From assembly GCF_000315795.1 (NCBI RefSeq), contig NZ_ANHY01000010.1:87884-151883 (forward strand): a DNA stretch of 64,000 nucleotides. Direction: 5' to 3'. How positions within the stretch are numbered: position 1 is the stretch's first letter; every line of letters starts with the position of its first letter. Positions 15,701-25,500 of the stretch are shown here, piece after piece. This stretch comes from Caenispirillum salinarum AK4 (GTDB lineage Bacteria > Pseudomonadota > Alphaproteobacteria > Rhodospirillales > Rhodospirillaceae). The notes under the pieces were generated by a model that made no database searches, was not told the DNA's origin, and saw only the letters and a program-made list of their open reading frames with translations. A program made the translations under genes and the position numbers.

Positions 15701-16501
15701 GTGCCCGAAGCCACGCTCTATTTCGCCTACGGCTCCAACCTCAACGCCGAGGACTGGGGACGCTGGTGCGCCGCCCGCCCCGGCACCGCCGATCCGGCCT
15801 GCATGACGCCGGTGGGCGCCGCCATGCTGCCCGACCATGAACTGGCGTTCTCCCGCCATTCCACGGGGCGGAAGGGTGGCGTGCTCGACATCCGCCCGCG
15901 CTCCGGCCATGCGGTGGAGGGCGTGCTGATGGCCGTATCCCCGGCGGGGTGGGAGCTTCTGGACATCAAGGAAGGCGTCGGCTTCGCCTACGAGCGCATT
16001 CCCGTCCGGGTGCGGGACCACGGCGGCCTGTGGCGCGACGTCACCACCTATCGCGTCCTGCCCGAGGAAGCCCGGCCGCACGTCCCGCTCCACGAGCACT
16101 ATGTCTCCGTCTGCGCCGAGGGATTGCGCCGCCACGGCCTGAGCCCGGCCCGCCTTCTGGACGCCGCCGCCGGCCGCCCGGCCCGCTCCGCCGCCGACGG
16201 CCTGTTCATCCCCGACGGCCTGCGCGAGGCGCTGGACCGCGCGCTCACCGATGCCGAGCGCCAGACGCTGACTGCCGCGACGGCGGGCGCGTCCGTTCAC
16301 GACAGCGGCGCCCTTGGGCCCGGCGATGGACAGGCGGCCGGTGCCTTCCTGCCGAGCGAGGCGCTGGAGGACCTGGTGGCCCGCATCGATCCGCTGGCCG
16401 GCTCCGGCCCCTACCGCTTCGCCCGCGACCTGCTGACCGTCACCACCGGCGACGGTGCCTCCGCCCGCGCCTGGGCCTATGTGGTGCCTCAGATCACGTA
16501 G
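15701..16501 (+). CDS. Gamma-glutamylcyclotransferase-like protein
   Basis: Protein of 266 residues beginning with the fold's signature YFAYGSNLN (residues 7-15). A probable catalytic-glutamate segment LDIKEGVGFAYERIPV follows near residues 88-103. Such enzymes convert gamma-glutamyl amines or peptides to 5-oxoproline. The C-terminal half is longer than in minimal GGCT proteins and is unassigned. The GTG start follows GAGAGG at a 6-nt spacing. The 3' end overlaps the convergent membrane protein gene by 13 bp. Confidence 0.75.
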   Translation: MPEATLYFAYGSNLNAEDWGRWCAARPGTADPACMTPVGAAMLPDHELAFSRHSTGRKGGVLDIRPRSGHAVEGVLMAVSPAGWELLDIKEGVGFAYERIPVRVRDHGGLWRDVTTYRVLPEEARPHVPLHEHYVSVCAEGLRRHGLSPARLLDAAAGRPARSAADGLFIPDGLREALDRALTDAERQTLTAATAGASVHDSGALGPGDGQAAGAFLPSEALEDLVARIDPLAGSGPYRFARDLLTVTTGDGASARAWAYVVPQIT

Positions 16502-16953
16502 CCGATGAACCGTCCCGCCGCGAGGGCCGTCGGCCAGCACAGCAGGGACACCGCCGCGAGCAGCTTCTCCAGCCCCGGCCGTCCGCCTCCCCGTCGGCGC
16601 AGGGCGAGCGCCGCCAGGGCATTGGCTGCGCCCAGCACCACCAGCGCCATCTTGGCCTGGAACAGGCCGAGGGAGGCATAGTCCCGCGCCTGCACGGAAA
16701 ACAGCAGAAGCCCCGTGACGATGGCCGTTGCCAGCCCGACCGCCGCCACGGGAGCCAGAAGGCGCTCCACATCCCGTCGCGCCACCGCCGGCCACAGGCC
16801 CAGCAGCTTCAGGTCCAGCGGCACCACCGCTCCGACCAGAAGCGCGAGCCCGAGAACGTGACCGGCGTTCACGGCCGGATACGTCCAGCGGGAAAAGCGC
16901 AGGTGCGTGGCGATGCCGGACGCCTCCAGCGCCGCCAGGACCGTGTCCAACAC
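16489..16953 (-). CDS. Small membrane protein, DUF6644-like
   Basis: Protein of 154 residues with four hydrophobic segments, the first starting near TYPAVNAGHVLGLALLVGAVVPLDLKLLG. This pattern (a conserved NxxHVLG and LDL motif in the first helices) resembles DUF6644 or related DoxX/DUF2214-like membrane proteins. Function unknown. It lies 12 bp downstream of the small exported protein gene on the same strand and is probably co-transcribed with it. Confidence 0.6.
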   Translation of the reverse strand: MLDTVLAALEASGIATHLRFSRWTYPAVNAGHVLGLALLVGAVVPLDLKLLGLWPAVARRDVERLLAPVAAVGLATAIVTGLLLFSVQARDYASLGLFQAKMALVVLGAANALAALALRRRGGGRPGLEKLLAAVSLLCWPTALAAGRFIGYVI

Positions 16954-16965
16954 CGGGCGCGGACG

Positions 16966-17334
16966 TCAGTCGCGTTCCGGATAGAGCACGTGTTCCGTGC
17001 CGTCGATGATGACCCGCTCGGCCTTGATGACCTTGCGGTCGGCGTCGGCGGCAGTCTCGCCGATGACCGTCATCTCGACACCCTCCACCAGTTTTTCGGG
17101 CGTCAGGCCGGCGCGGTCGTTGCGCCAGGGCTGGCCGACCTCCACCAGCCAGGCGGTGCCGGCGACGTCGAGCGTCACCTCGCCGTGCGGATTGCCGAGC
17201 TTTACGGCGGTGATGGTGCCGGTCAGGCGGGTGTTTTCGCCCTCGGTCCAGCGCCAGCCGTGATGCGCCGTGGCGGCGGCGGGCATGGCGGCGGCCAGGA
17301 CGGCGGCGGCGAGCAGGGTGCGGGCCAGGCGCAT
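16966..17334 (-). CDS. Small exported protein, DUF6152-like
   Basis: Protein of 122 residues with a cleavable signal peptide (about 1-23, ending ATA-HH). The mature part starts HHGWRWTEGENTRLTGTITAVKLGNPHGEVTLDV, which resembles the HHsW and GtV...NPH pattern of DUF6152 periplasmic proteins. Function unknown; the paired histidines could bind metal. GGAGGA lies 7 nt before the ATG at 17334, preferred over an ATG at 17349. Pairing with a DUF6644-like gene supports a joint membrane/periplasm role. Confidence 0.62.
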   Translation of the reverse strand: MRLARTLLAAAVLAAAMPAAATAHHGWRWTEGENTRLTGTITAVKLGNPHGEVTLDVAGTAWLVEVGQPWRNDRAGLTPEKLVEGVEMTVIGETAADADRKVIKAERVIIDGTEHVLYPERD

Positions 17335-17425
17335 GGCATTGTCCTCCATAAGCGGCGTGACCACGTTGATGTGTTGTCGGCCATGCCCGGCCTCAACGCC
17401 TGCCCACCGACCGGAGGCACCGCCC

Positions 17426-18622
17426 ATGCCGCTGCCCGCCATCCGCGCCCTGGTTCCGATGCTCTGCCTGATGGTGCTGGCCGCCTGCTCGCCCGGCCGC
17501 ACGGTTGAGGCCGTCGACCTGCTGACCGACCTGGCCGACCCGCCGCCGCTGCCCGAGGCGCTGGCGGCGGTGGAGCGGCAGGAGATCGCCGGCCCCGCCG
17601 ACCTGTACCGCGCGACAGATGTCGCGCCCGAGGCCGCCCTGGTGGTCGTGCCCGGTGCGGCGGAGGAAGGCCGCCGCGATCCCCGGCTGGTGCGGTTCGC
17701 CGCCACGCTGGCGGATGCGGGGTTCCTGGTGTTGGTTCCGGGTCTGGCGGGCGACGATCCCCTGCGCCTCTCGGCCGGCGACGCCGATGCGGTCGCCCGC
17801 GGGGTACAGCGCCTGACCGGGACGGCGGCGGTGGCCGAGGTGGGGCTGGTCGGCATCTCCTACGCCGCCGGGCCGGCCCTGCTGGCCGCCCTGCGGCCGG
17901 CGGTGCGCGAGCATGTCGGGTTCGTGCTGGTGATCGGTGGCTATCACGACATCACCGCCGCCATCACCTACATGACCACCGGCGCCTACCGCGTCGCTCC
18001 GGGCGCCGGCTGGCGGACGGGGCCGGTGGACCGCCAGGCCAAGTGGCGTTTCCTGTTGGCCAACGCCGGGCGCGTCGGCGCGGGCACCGATGACGCCGAG
18101 ACTTTGCGCGCCATCGCCCGCCGTCGCCTCGCCGCGCCCGGTGCCGGGGTTGCGGCGCTGACGCAGGCCCTGGGGCCGGAGGCGCGGGCGGTGTGGCGGC
18201 TGCTGTCCAACGACGATCCCGACCGGGTGCCGGCTCTTATCGACGCCCTGCCGGACGCGCTGCGCACCGAGATCCGGGCGCTGGACCTGTCGCGCCGCGA
18301 CCTGGACCGATTGACGGCCGAGGTAATCCTGATCCACGGCCGCGATGATCCCATGGTGCCGTGGACCGAAAGCCGCGCCCTGGCCGAGCGCATCGGGCCG
18401 GATCAGGCGCGGCTGTACGTGGTCGACGGCCTGTACCACGTCGACATGGGTGACCTGAGCGCCGGCGACGGCCTCGCGCTGCTGCGGGCGGCCTACCGCC
18501 TGCTGAAGGCGCGGGACGAAGCGCCGGCGCCGAGCGCGCCCGCCCCTGCCCGTTCCGTCACCTCGGCAGGGCGAACACGACGTCGCGGCGGACTTCCGCG
18601 CCGGTCGCGGTGTCGCGCATGA
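17426..18622 (+). CDS. Lipoprotein with alpha/beta-hydrolase fold
   Basis: Protein of 398 residues with a lipoprotein signal peptide (lipobox VLAAC, Cys near residue 21). Hydrolase features follow: VVVPGAAEEG, the nucleophile-elbow-like GLVGISYAAGPALLAAL with Ser, an acid in ILIHGRDDPMVPW and a late histidine in GLYHVDMGD. Substrate unknown. CCGGAGG precedes the ATG. The last 22 codons (SAGRTRRRGG... onward) overlap the 3' end of the convergent ccoG by 65 bp and look like readthrough of its antisense strand, as if an earlier stop had been lost. Confidence 0.72.
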   Translation: MPLPAIRALVPMLCLMVLAACSPGRTVEAVDLLTDLADPPPLPEALAAVERQEIAGPADLYRATDVAPEAALVVVPGAAEEGRRDPRLVRFAATLADAGFLVLVPGLAGDDPLRLSAGDADAVARGVQRLTGTAAVAEVGLVGISYAAGPALLAALRPAVREHVGFVLVIGGYHDITAAITYMTTGAYRVAPGAGWRTGPVDRQAKWRFLLANAGRVGAGTDDAETLRAIARRRLAAPGAGVAALTQALGPEARAVWRLLSNDDPDRVPALIDALPDALRTEIRALDLSRRDLDRLTAEVILIHGRDDPMVPWTESRALAERIGPDQARLYVVDGLYHVDMGDLSAGDGLALLRAAYRLLKARDEAPAPSAPAPARSVTSAGRTRRRGGLPRRSRCRA

Positions 18623-19985
18623 CCAGCGTCATGTCCGAGACGTCGGCGTCCGGTCCGGGCACGGTGACGAACACCTTGCGCGAGACGTGCCGGCCGCCCT
18701 CCACCGCAAGCTCCACGCCCTCGCCCTCGCCCGAAGCATCCAGCGTCTCGATGCGGGCGCTGGGGTTGCCGGCGACCTCCAGCGCGAAACGGCGGTCCTG
18801 CTCCCGCTTGTTGAGGATCTTCAGGTCGTAGGCATTGCGGATGGACCCATCGGACAGGCGCACGTAAAGCGGGCTGCGCTCCTGGATGAGGGCCACCTCC
18901 AGGTCGCTGCGCATGAGGAACGTGCCCAGCACGCCCACGCAGATCACGCCGATCACGGCGGCGAAGGCGATGGTCCGGGGCCGCACGATGCGGCTGGGCT
19001 CGGCCCGGCCGACACGGCGGGCGCGGGCGTTCGCCAGGGAGTCGAACGCGATGAGGCCGCGGTCGAGGCCGACCTTGTCCATCATCGTGTCGCAGGCGTC
19101 GATGCACAGGCCGCAGTTGATGCAGTCGGCGTTGACGCCCTCGCGAATGTCGATGCCCATCGGGCACACCTGGACGCACTGCTGGCAGCTCACGCAATCG
19201 CCGAAGCCGGCGGCGCGGCGCTCCTCCCAGGTCTGCGACTTGCGCTTGGCCGCGCGGGCGTCGCCCCGGTCGTCGCGGTAGGTCACGACCAGGCTGTGCT
19301 CATCCAGCATGCAGGACTGCAGGCGCGGCCACGGGCACATGTAGTTGCAGAACTGCTCCCGCGCGAAGCCGGCCAGCAGATAGGTGGTCCCGCCCAGGAT
19401 CAGGACCGTCGTCCACATCCACAGGCCCGCGTCCAGCGTCAGGTAGTCCATCAGCGCCGCCGGGGCGTCGGTGAAATAGAAGCTGAAGGTCGCGCCGAAC
19501 GCCGCCGCCACGGCGATCCACGTCATGTGCTTGCCGCCGCGCCGCAAGAGCTTGCGGGTGCTCCACGGGGCGGCATCCATCTTCATGCGGGCGGCGCGGT
19601 CGCCTTCCCACATCTTCTCGATGCGGACGAAGATGTCGGTAAAGACCGTCTGCGGGCACGAGAACCCGCACCACACGCGCCCGGCCACGGAGGCGGTCAT
19701 GAACAGCGCCACCGTGCCCAGCACAAGGGCCACGGCCATGTAGACGATGTCCTGCGGCCAGATGTTCATGTCGAACAGGAAGCCGCGCTTGTTGGCGATG
19801 TCCAGCAGAACCGCCTGGTCGGGAAGATCACCCGGCCGGTCCCACCGCAGCCACGGCACGATGAAGAAGACGGCCGCCAGCGTCCACCCGATGGCATCCT
19901 TCCACCGCCGGAACCGGCCGCGCACCGCCTTGGGATGAATCTTCTCGCGTGCCGCGTAAAGGGCGCCCGACGCCTCGGCCATCAT
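18558..19985 (-). CDS. ccoG: Cytochrome c oxidase accessory protein CcoG
   Basis: Membrane protein of 475 residues with five to six hydrophobic segments and two 4Fe-4S ferredoxin-like clusters: CVSCQQCVQVCPMGIDI and CINCGLCIDAC near residues 265-305. The WCGFSCPQTVFTDIF motif (about 110-124) is the FixG/RdxA/CcoG signature, and the C-terminus is an Ig-like periplasmic domain. CcoG helps deliver copper (as a Cu(II) reductase) for assembly of the cbb3-type oxidase. The ccoNOQP and ccoHIS genes are not in the window. A TATAAT-like hexamer lies upstream near 20020 on its strand. Confidence 0.9.
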   Translation of the reverse strand: MMAEASGALYAAREKIHPKAVRGRFRRWKDAIGWTLAAVFFIVPWLRWDRPGDLPDQAVLLDIANKRGFLFDMNIWPQDIVYMAVALVLGTVALFMTASVAGRVWCGFSCPQTVFTDIFVRIEKMWEGDRAARMKMDAAPWSTRKLLRRGGKHMTWIAVAAAFGATFSFYFTDAPAALMDYLTLDAGLWMWTTVLILGGTTYLLAGFAREQFCNYMCPWPRLQSCMLDEHSLVVTYRDDRGDARAAKRKSQTWEERRAAGFGDCVSCQQCVQVCPMGIDIREGVNADCINCGLCIDACDTMMDKVGLDRGLIAFDSLANARARRVGRAEPSRIVRPRTIAFAAVIGVICVGVLGTFLMRSDLEVALIQERSPLYVRLSDGSIRNAYDLKILNKREQDRRFALEVAGNPSARIETLDASGEGEGVELAVEGGRHVSRKVFVTVPGPDADVSDMTLVMRDTATGAEVRRDVVFALPR

Positions 19986-20181
19986 CTGCTCCGCAAAATA
20001 TGCAAATCATAGTCATATTATAGTGCGTGGCGGCGGCGGGCGACACCATGATTCTGAAGGCGGAGGATGTCTGGGGCATCGGCTGGCTCTGGCGCGTGGT
20101 CCGGCAACGCGGCTCTGGCTCTTTGGAGAACGACCGGTTATGCAGGAAGATGACCGGAAAAGACGAAGAGGACCCGTCCCC

Positions 20182-21990
20182 ATGACCACCGCCCTCTCCT
20201 ACCCCGACGCGCTGATCCGCAAGGTTCTTCAAGGCACTAAGACCATCGCCATGGTCGGTGCCAGCACCAACTGGAACCGGCCCAGCTACTTCGTCATGAA
20301 GTACCTGCAGGAAAAGGGCTATCGCGTCATCCCGGTCAACCCGGGTGCCGCCGGGCAGGAGCTGCTGGGCGAGGCCGTCTATCCCGATCTCAAATCCATC
20401 CCCGAGCCGGTGGACATGGTCGACATCTTCCGCCGGCCCGACCACGTGCCGCCCATCGTGGAAGAGGCCATCGAGATCGGCGCCAAGTCGGTCTGGATGC
20501 AGTTGGGCGTCGTCAACGAGGAAGCGGCAGCGCGGGCCGAGGCTGCCGGGCTGACGGTCATCATGGACCGCTGCCCCAAGATCGAGTTCGGGCGCCTGGG
20601 CGGCGAGTTGTCGTGGCAGGGGGTGAACTCCGGCATCGTGTCATCGAAGCCCCGCCGCGCCCCCGCCAGCGGCGCGCCCGCACAAAAGGCCGACACTGCC
20701 CAGGGTCCGCAGCGGGAGTACGGCTTCGAAACCCGCGCCATCCATGCCGGCTCGGCTCCCGATCCGACCACCGGCGCGCGCACGACGCCCATCTACCAGA
20801 CCACGTCCTATGTGTTCGACGATGCCGACCACGCCGCCAACCTGTTCAACCTGCACACCTTCGGCTACATCTACTCGCGCCTGACCAATCCCACCGTCAG
20901 CGTGCTGGAGGAGCGCGTCGCCAGCCTGGAAGGCGGTCGGGCGGCGCTCTGCTGCGCTTCCGGCCATGCCGCGCAGTTCCTCACCTTCTTCACCCTGCTG
21001 GAGCCGGGCGACGAATTCGTCGCCTCGCGGAACCTCTACGGCGGGTCCATCACGCAGTTCGGGCTGTCGTTCAAGAAGCTGGGCTGGAACTGCCACTTCG
21101 TCGACCCGACGGACCCCGAGAACTTCAGGAAGGCCCTGACGCCCAAGTGCAAGGCCATCTTCCTTGAGGCGCTGGCCAACCCCGGCGGCATCGTGGTGGA
21201 CGTGGAGGCCGTGGCGAAGATCGCCGACGAGGCCGGGATCCCGCTCATCGTCGACAACACCATGGCGACCCCCTACCTGATGCGCCCGATCGAATACGGC
21301 GCCGACCTGGTGGTGCACTCCACCACCAAGTTCCTGGGCGGCCACGGCAACGCGGTCGGCGGCGCGATCGTGGAAAGCGGCACGTTCGACTGGGCGCGCA
21401 ACGACAAGTTCCCCTCGCTGGCGAAGCCCGAGCCCGCCTACCACGGCCTGACCTTCTACGAGACCTTCGGCGACTTCGCCTTCACCACCAAGGCCCGCGC
21501 CGTGGCCCTGCGCGATTTCGGCCCCGCGCTGTCGCCGCAGAACGCCTTCCTGACCATCACGGGCATCGAGACCCTGCACATCCGCATGCAGCGCCACTGC
21601 GAGAACGCCCAGAAGGTCGCGGAATTCCTGGAGAACCACCCGCAGGTGGCGTGGGTCAGCTATCCGGGCCTCGGCTCCAGTCCGTTCAAGGGGCTGGTGG
21701 AGAAGTACCTGCCCAAGGGCTGCGGCGCAGTGTTCACCTTCGGCGTGAAGGGCGGATACGAGGTCGGCCGCCGCGTGGTGGAGGGGACGGAGGTGTTCAG
21801 CCACCTCGCCAACATCGGCGACACGCGCTCGCTGATCCTGCACCCGGCGTCGACCACCCACCGGCAGTTGACGGAAGAGCAGCAGATCGCCGCCGGCGCC
21901 GGCCCGGACACCATTCGCCTCTCCATCGGCCTGGAGACGGTCGACGACCTGATCGCCGACCTGGACGCGGCGCTGACCGCGGCGGCGTGA
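20182..21990 (+). CDS. Fusion: CoA-binding domain + O-acetylhomoserine aminocarboxypropyltransferase
   Basis: Single frame of 602 residues. Residues about 1-155 form a CoA-binding Rossmann domain ([28 protein letters not shown], a conserved MDRCPKIE). After a Pro/Ala-rich linker, residues about 175-602 are a complete Cys/Met-metabolism PLP enzyme of the MetY type: [12 protein letters not shown], a PLP-lysine in [13 protein letters not shown] and [14 protein letters not shown]. MetY makes homocysteine or methionine from O-acetylhomoserine and sulfide or methanethiol. GAGGA precedes 20182; an in-frame ATG at 20140 (after GGAGAA) would add 14 residues. Confidence 0.85.
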   Translation: MTTALSYPDALIRKVLQGTKTIAMVGASTNWNRPSYFVMKYLQEKGYRVIPVNPGAAGQELLGEAVYPDLKSIPEPVDMVDIFRRPDHVPPIVEEAIEIGAKSVWMQLGVVNEEAAARAEAAGLTVIMDRCPKIEFGRLGGELSWQGVNSGIVSSKPRRAPASGAPAQKADTAQGPQREYGFETRAIHAGSAPDPTTGARTTPIYQTTSYVFDDADHAANLFNLHTFGYIYSRLTNPTVSVLEERVASLEGGRAALCCASGHAAQFLTFFTLLEPGDEFVASRNLYGGSITQFGLSFKKLGWNCHFVDPTDPENFRKALTPKCKAIFLEALANPGGIVVDVEAVAKIADEAGIPLIVDNTMATPYLMRPIEYGADLVVHSTTKFLGGHGNAVGGAIVESGTFDWARNDKFPSLAKPEPAYHGLTFYETFGDFAFTTKARAVALRDFGPALSPQNAFLTITGIETLHIRMQRHCENAQKVAEFLENHPQVAWVSYPGLGSSPFKGLVEKYLPKGCGAVFTFGVKGGYEVGRRVVEGTEVFSHLANIGDTRSLILHPASTTHRQLTEEQQIAAGAGPDTIRLSIGLETVDDLIADLDAALTAAA

Positions 21991-22005
21991 GCCTGAGCGG
22001 CCGGA

Positions 22006-22329
22006 TCAATGCAGGTCCGGCAGATAGAACGTGGTGAAGGGCGTGCGGTAATGGACGGCGGCGGCGAAGCTGTCGCGCAGCAGCGTCGCCAGCGCCGGCT
22101 GGCGGGCCATCTGCTCGGCGATGGTTTCCGCCAGCCGCCGCGCCTCGTCCACCAGGTCCCGTTCGCACTGCCCGTCCTCGGTGGTGAAGGCGGTGTCGAG
22201 AAGCTCGTCGATGGCGGCGTGGCAGCGGGCGACGGGTTCGCGGGCGGTGTCCAGGCTCCGGCAGCGCGCCATGAGCGCCTCGACCTTCAGGCGGCGGAAC
22301 TCGTGGCGGTAGTCACGGTAGCTCCCCAT
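22006..22329 (-). CDS. Small hypothetical protein
   Basis: Not recognised. The 107-residue product is soluble and mostly helical, starting MGSYRDYRHEFRRLKVEALM and ending HYRTPFTTFYLPDLH. There is no signal peptide or catalytic motif. GGGAGG lies 7 nt before the ATG at 22329, which is why that start is preferred. It converges on the metY fusion gene with a 15-bp gap, and lies downstream of pyruvate carboxylase on the same strand, 216 bp away. Confidence 0.55.
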   Translation of the reverse strand: MGSYRDYRHEFRRLKVEALMARCRSLDTAREPVARCHAAIDELLDTAFTTEDGQCERDLVDEARRLAETIAEQMARQPALATLLRDSFAAAVHYRTPFTTFYLPDLH

Positions 22330-22492
22330 GCAGGGCCTCCCTGTTGGCCGCGCGCCCGGCCGGGCGAGCGGAACGGATACGGGAGTCATTTCACGCGGCA
22401 GTCGTGTCCACGGTCAATTACCCCTGATGGCGAGGCTTCCACAGGCCTGGAAACGCAGGTGTCTCAAGGTCTTCGCGGTCGAAGGAGGTAGG

Positions 22493-22526
22493 GACGCGGG
22501 CGGCGGAAAGAGGCACCGCCCGCGTC
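22493..22526. other. Inverted repeat downstream of pyruvate carboxylase
   Basis: GACGCGGGCGG (22493-22503) pairs perfectly with CCGCCCGCGTC (22516-22526) over a 12-nt loop, 19 bp past the pyc stop codon. No T run follows on either strand, so it may stabilise the mRNA 3' end or act as a weak terminator. Confidence 0.45.
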
Positions 22527-22545
22527 GAACGGAGTCGCGATCGCG

Positions 22546-25500
22546 CTATTCCGCCACGTCGATGACCAGCAGCAGGTCCTTGGCCTCCACCTGCGAGCCG
22601 GCGCCGGCCTCGATCTTTTCCACCGTGCCCGAGACCTCGGCGTGCAGGCTTGTTTCCATCTTCATGGCCTCCAGCGTCACCAGCAGGTCGCCAGGCGCCA
22701 CCTTCTGCCCGGCCGAGACCGCGACGGTGGACACCAGCCCCGGCATGGGCGCGGCCAAGTGGCCGGGGTTGTTTTCGTCGGCCTTGGGCCGGGCGGTGGC
22801 ATCGCCCTTTCCAGCCTCCTTCACCCGCACGGTGCGCGGCTGACCGTTCAGTTCGAAGAACACCAGGCGCGAGCCGTCCTCGTGCAGGTCGCCGACGGCC
22901 TGGCAGCGGATGACCAGCGTCTTGCCGGGCTCCAGCGTGACCGACACCTCCTGCCCCGGCTGCATGCCGTAGAAGAACACTTCCGTCGGCAGCACGCTGG
23001 TATCGCCGAACTCTTCCCGATGGGCGGCGAAGGTTTCATAGACCTGCGGGTACATCAGGCGCGAGGCCAGGTCGGCCTCCGTCGCGCCCTCTTCCAGCTT
23101 GGCGCGCTCGGCGTCCAGGTCGCCGGGCGGAAGCTCCGCACCCGGTCGGTCGTGGCGCGGGGCCTCGTCCTTCAGGACCTTTTTCTGAAGCTCCTTGGGG
23201 AAGCCGCCCGGCGGGTGGCCCAGGTCGCCGCGGAACAGCGAGATCACGCTGTCGGGGAAGCTGATGTCCTTCTCGGGGCTGAGCACGTCCTCGCGCGTCA
23301 GACCGCCGGTGACCATGGTCAGCGCCATGTCGCCGACGACCTTGGAGGTGGGCGTGACCTTCACGATGTCGCCGAACATCTCGTTGACCTCGGCATAGGC
23401 GCGGGAGACCTCGGGCCAGCGGTCGTCGCCGATGCCAAGCGACCGCGCCTGTTCGCGCAGGTTGGTGTACTGGCCGCCCGGCATCTCGTGCCGGTAGACG
23501 TCGGACGTGCCCGACCGGATGTCGCTCTCGAACGGCCAGTAGAGGCGGCGCGCCTGCTCCCAGTAGGTGCTCATCTGGCGCAGCACGGGCGCCGGCAGGC
23601 CGGTGTCGCGCGTCTGCCCCCGGAAGCAGGCGGCCAGCGAGCCCAGGTTTGGCTGGCTGGTCAGGCCCGACATGCTGTCGATGGCGGCATCCAGCGCATC
23701 CACCCCGGCCTCCGCCGCCGCCAGCAGCGACGCCGCGCCAAAGCCCGAGGTATCGTGCATGTGGAAGTGGATGGGGATGCCGACCTCTTCCTTCAGCGTC
23801 GACACCAGCTTGCGCGCGGCGAAGGGCTTGCAGACGCCGGCCATGTCCTTGATGCCCAGGACATGGGCGCCCATGCGCTCCAGTTCCTTGGCGATGTCGA
23901 CGTAGTATTTCAGGTCGTACTTGTGGCGGGCGGGGTCGTCGATGTCGCCGGTGTAGCAGACGGCGGCCTCGCAGATCTTGCCCGTTTCGCGCACCGCATC
24001 CATGGCGACGCCCATGTTCTCCGTCCAGTTCAGGCTGTCGAAGACGCGGAAGACGTCGATGCCGTTGTCCGCCGCCTGATGGACGAAGTGCCGCACCACG
24101 TTGTCGGGATAGTTGGTGTAGCCGACGGCATTGGAGGCGCGCAGCAGCATCTGCAGCAGGATATTGGGCACCAGCCGGCGGATTTCCCGCAGGCGCTCCC
24201 ACGGGTCTTCCTGAAGGAAGCGCATGGAGACGTCAAACGTCGCCCCGCCCCAGCATTCCAGGCTGAACAGTTGCGGCAGGCCGCGCGCGTAAAGGGGGGC
24301 GGCGTCCATCATCTCGAAGCTGCGCATGCGCGTCGCCAGAAGGGACTGGTGGGCGTCGCGCAAGGTGGTGTCGGTGACCAGCAGGCGGGTTTCCGCCTTC
24401 ATCCACTCCGCGAATTTCTCCGGCCCCAGCTCATCAAGCAGCTGCTTGGTGCCGGCGGGCGGCTCCTGCGGCAGGTCTGGGCCGGGCACCGGCGCGTGGG
24501 GTTGCGGCGGGATGGTGTCGGGCAGCTTGCGGCCCTTCATCTCGGTGTTGCCGTTGACGATCACCTCGCCGATGAACTTGAGCAGCTTGGTCGCGCGGTC
24601 GCGGCGGGCGGGATGCTCCAGAAGCTCGGGCGTCTCGTCGATGAAGCGCGTCGTCACCTCGCCGGCCAGGAAGGTCGGGTGCATGACCACCGCTTCCAGG
24701 AACGGCAGGTTGGTCGCCACGCCCCGGATGCGGAACTCCCGCAGCGCGCGGTCCATGCGCTTGGCGGCCTCCACCGGCGTCGGTCCCCAGGCGGTGACCT
24801 TCTCCAGCAGGCTGTCGTAATACCGGGTGATGACGGCACCGGAGTAGGCCGTGCCGCCGTCCAGCCGGATGCCGAAGCCCGTCGCCCCGCGATAGGCGGT
24901 GATGCGGCCGTAGTCGGGGATGAAGTTCTGGTCCGGGTCCTCGGTCGTCACGCGACACTGGAGCGCATGGCCGTTCAGGCGGATGCCGTCCTGCGCCGGC
25001 ACGCCGCTGTCCTCGACTTCACCAATGCGGGCGCCTTGCGCGATGAGGATCTGGGCCTTGACGATGTCGATGCCGGTGACCTGCTCGGTCACTGTGTGCT
25101 CCACCTGGACGCGCGGGTTGACCTCGATGAAGTAGAAGGCGCCGGTGTCGGCGTCCATCAGGAACTCCACCGTGCCGGCGCCGGAGTAGCCGCAATGCTG
25201 CACCAGCCGCAGGCCGGCGGCGCACAGGTCCTGCCGCTGGTCGGGCGACAGGTAGGGCGCGGGCGCGCGCTCCACCACCTTCTGATTGCGGCGCTGGACG
25301 GAGCAATCGCGCTCGAACAGGTGGACGATGGTGCCGTGGGTGTCGCCCAGCACCTGCACCTCCACATGGCGCGCGCGGCGGACGAGCTTTTCCAGGTACA
25401 CCTCGTCGTTGCCGAAGGCCGCCTTGGCCTCGCGCTTGGCCTCGGTGACGCGGCGGGGAAGCTCATCCGCGCTTTCCACCACGCGCATGCCGCGGCCGCC

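Noticed and set aside
15701..16501. Gamma-glutamylcyclotransferase-like gene as the missing EgtC
   Set aside because: EgtC is a class II glutamine amidotransferase; this protein has the GGCT YGSNL fold and lies 22 kb away.
19986..20181. SAM-II riboswitch before the MetY fusion gene
   Set aside because: SAM-II elements often precede such genes in alphaproteobacteria, but I could not find the conserved core or pseudoknot sequences in this leader.
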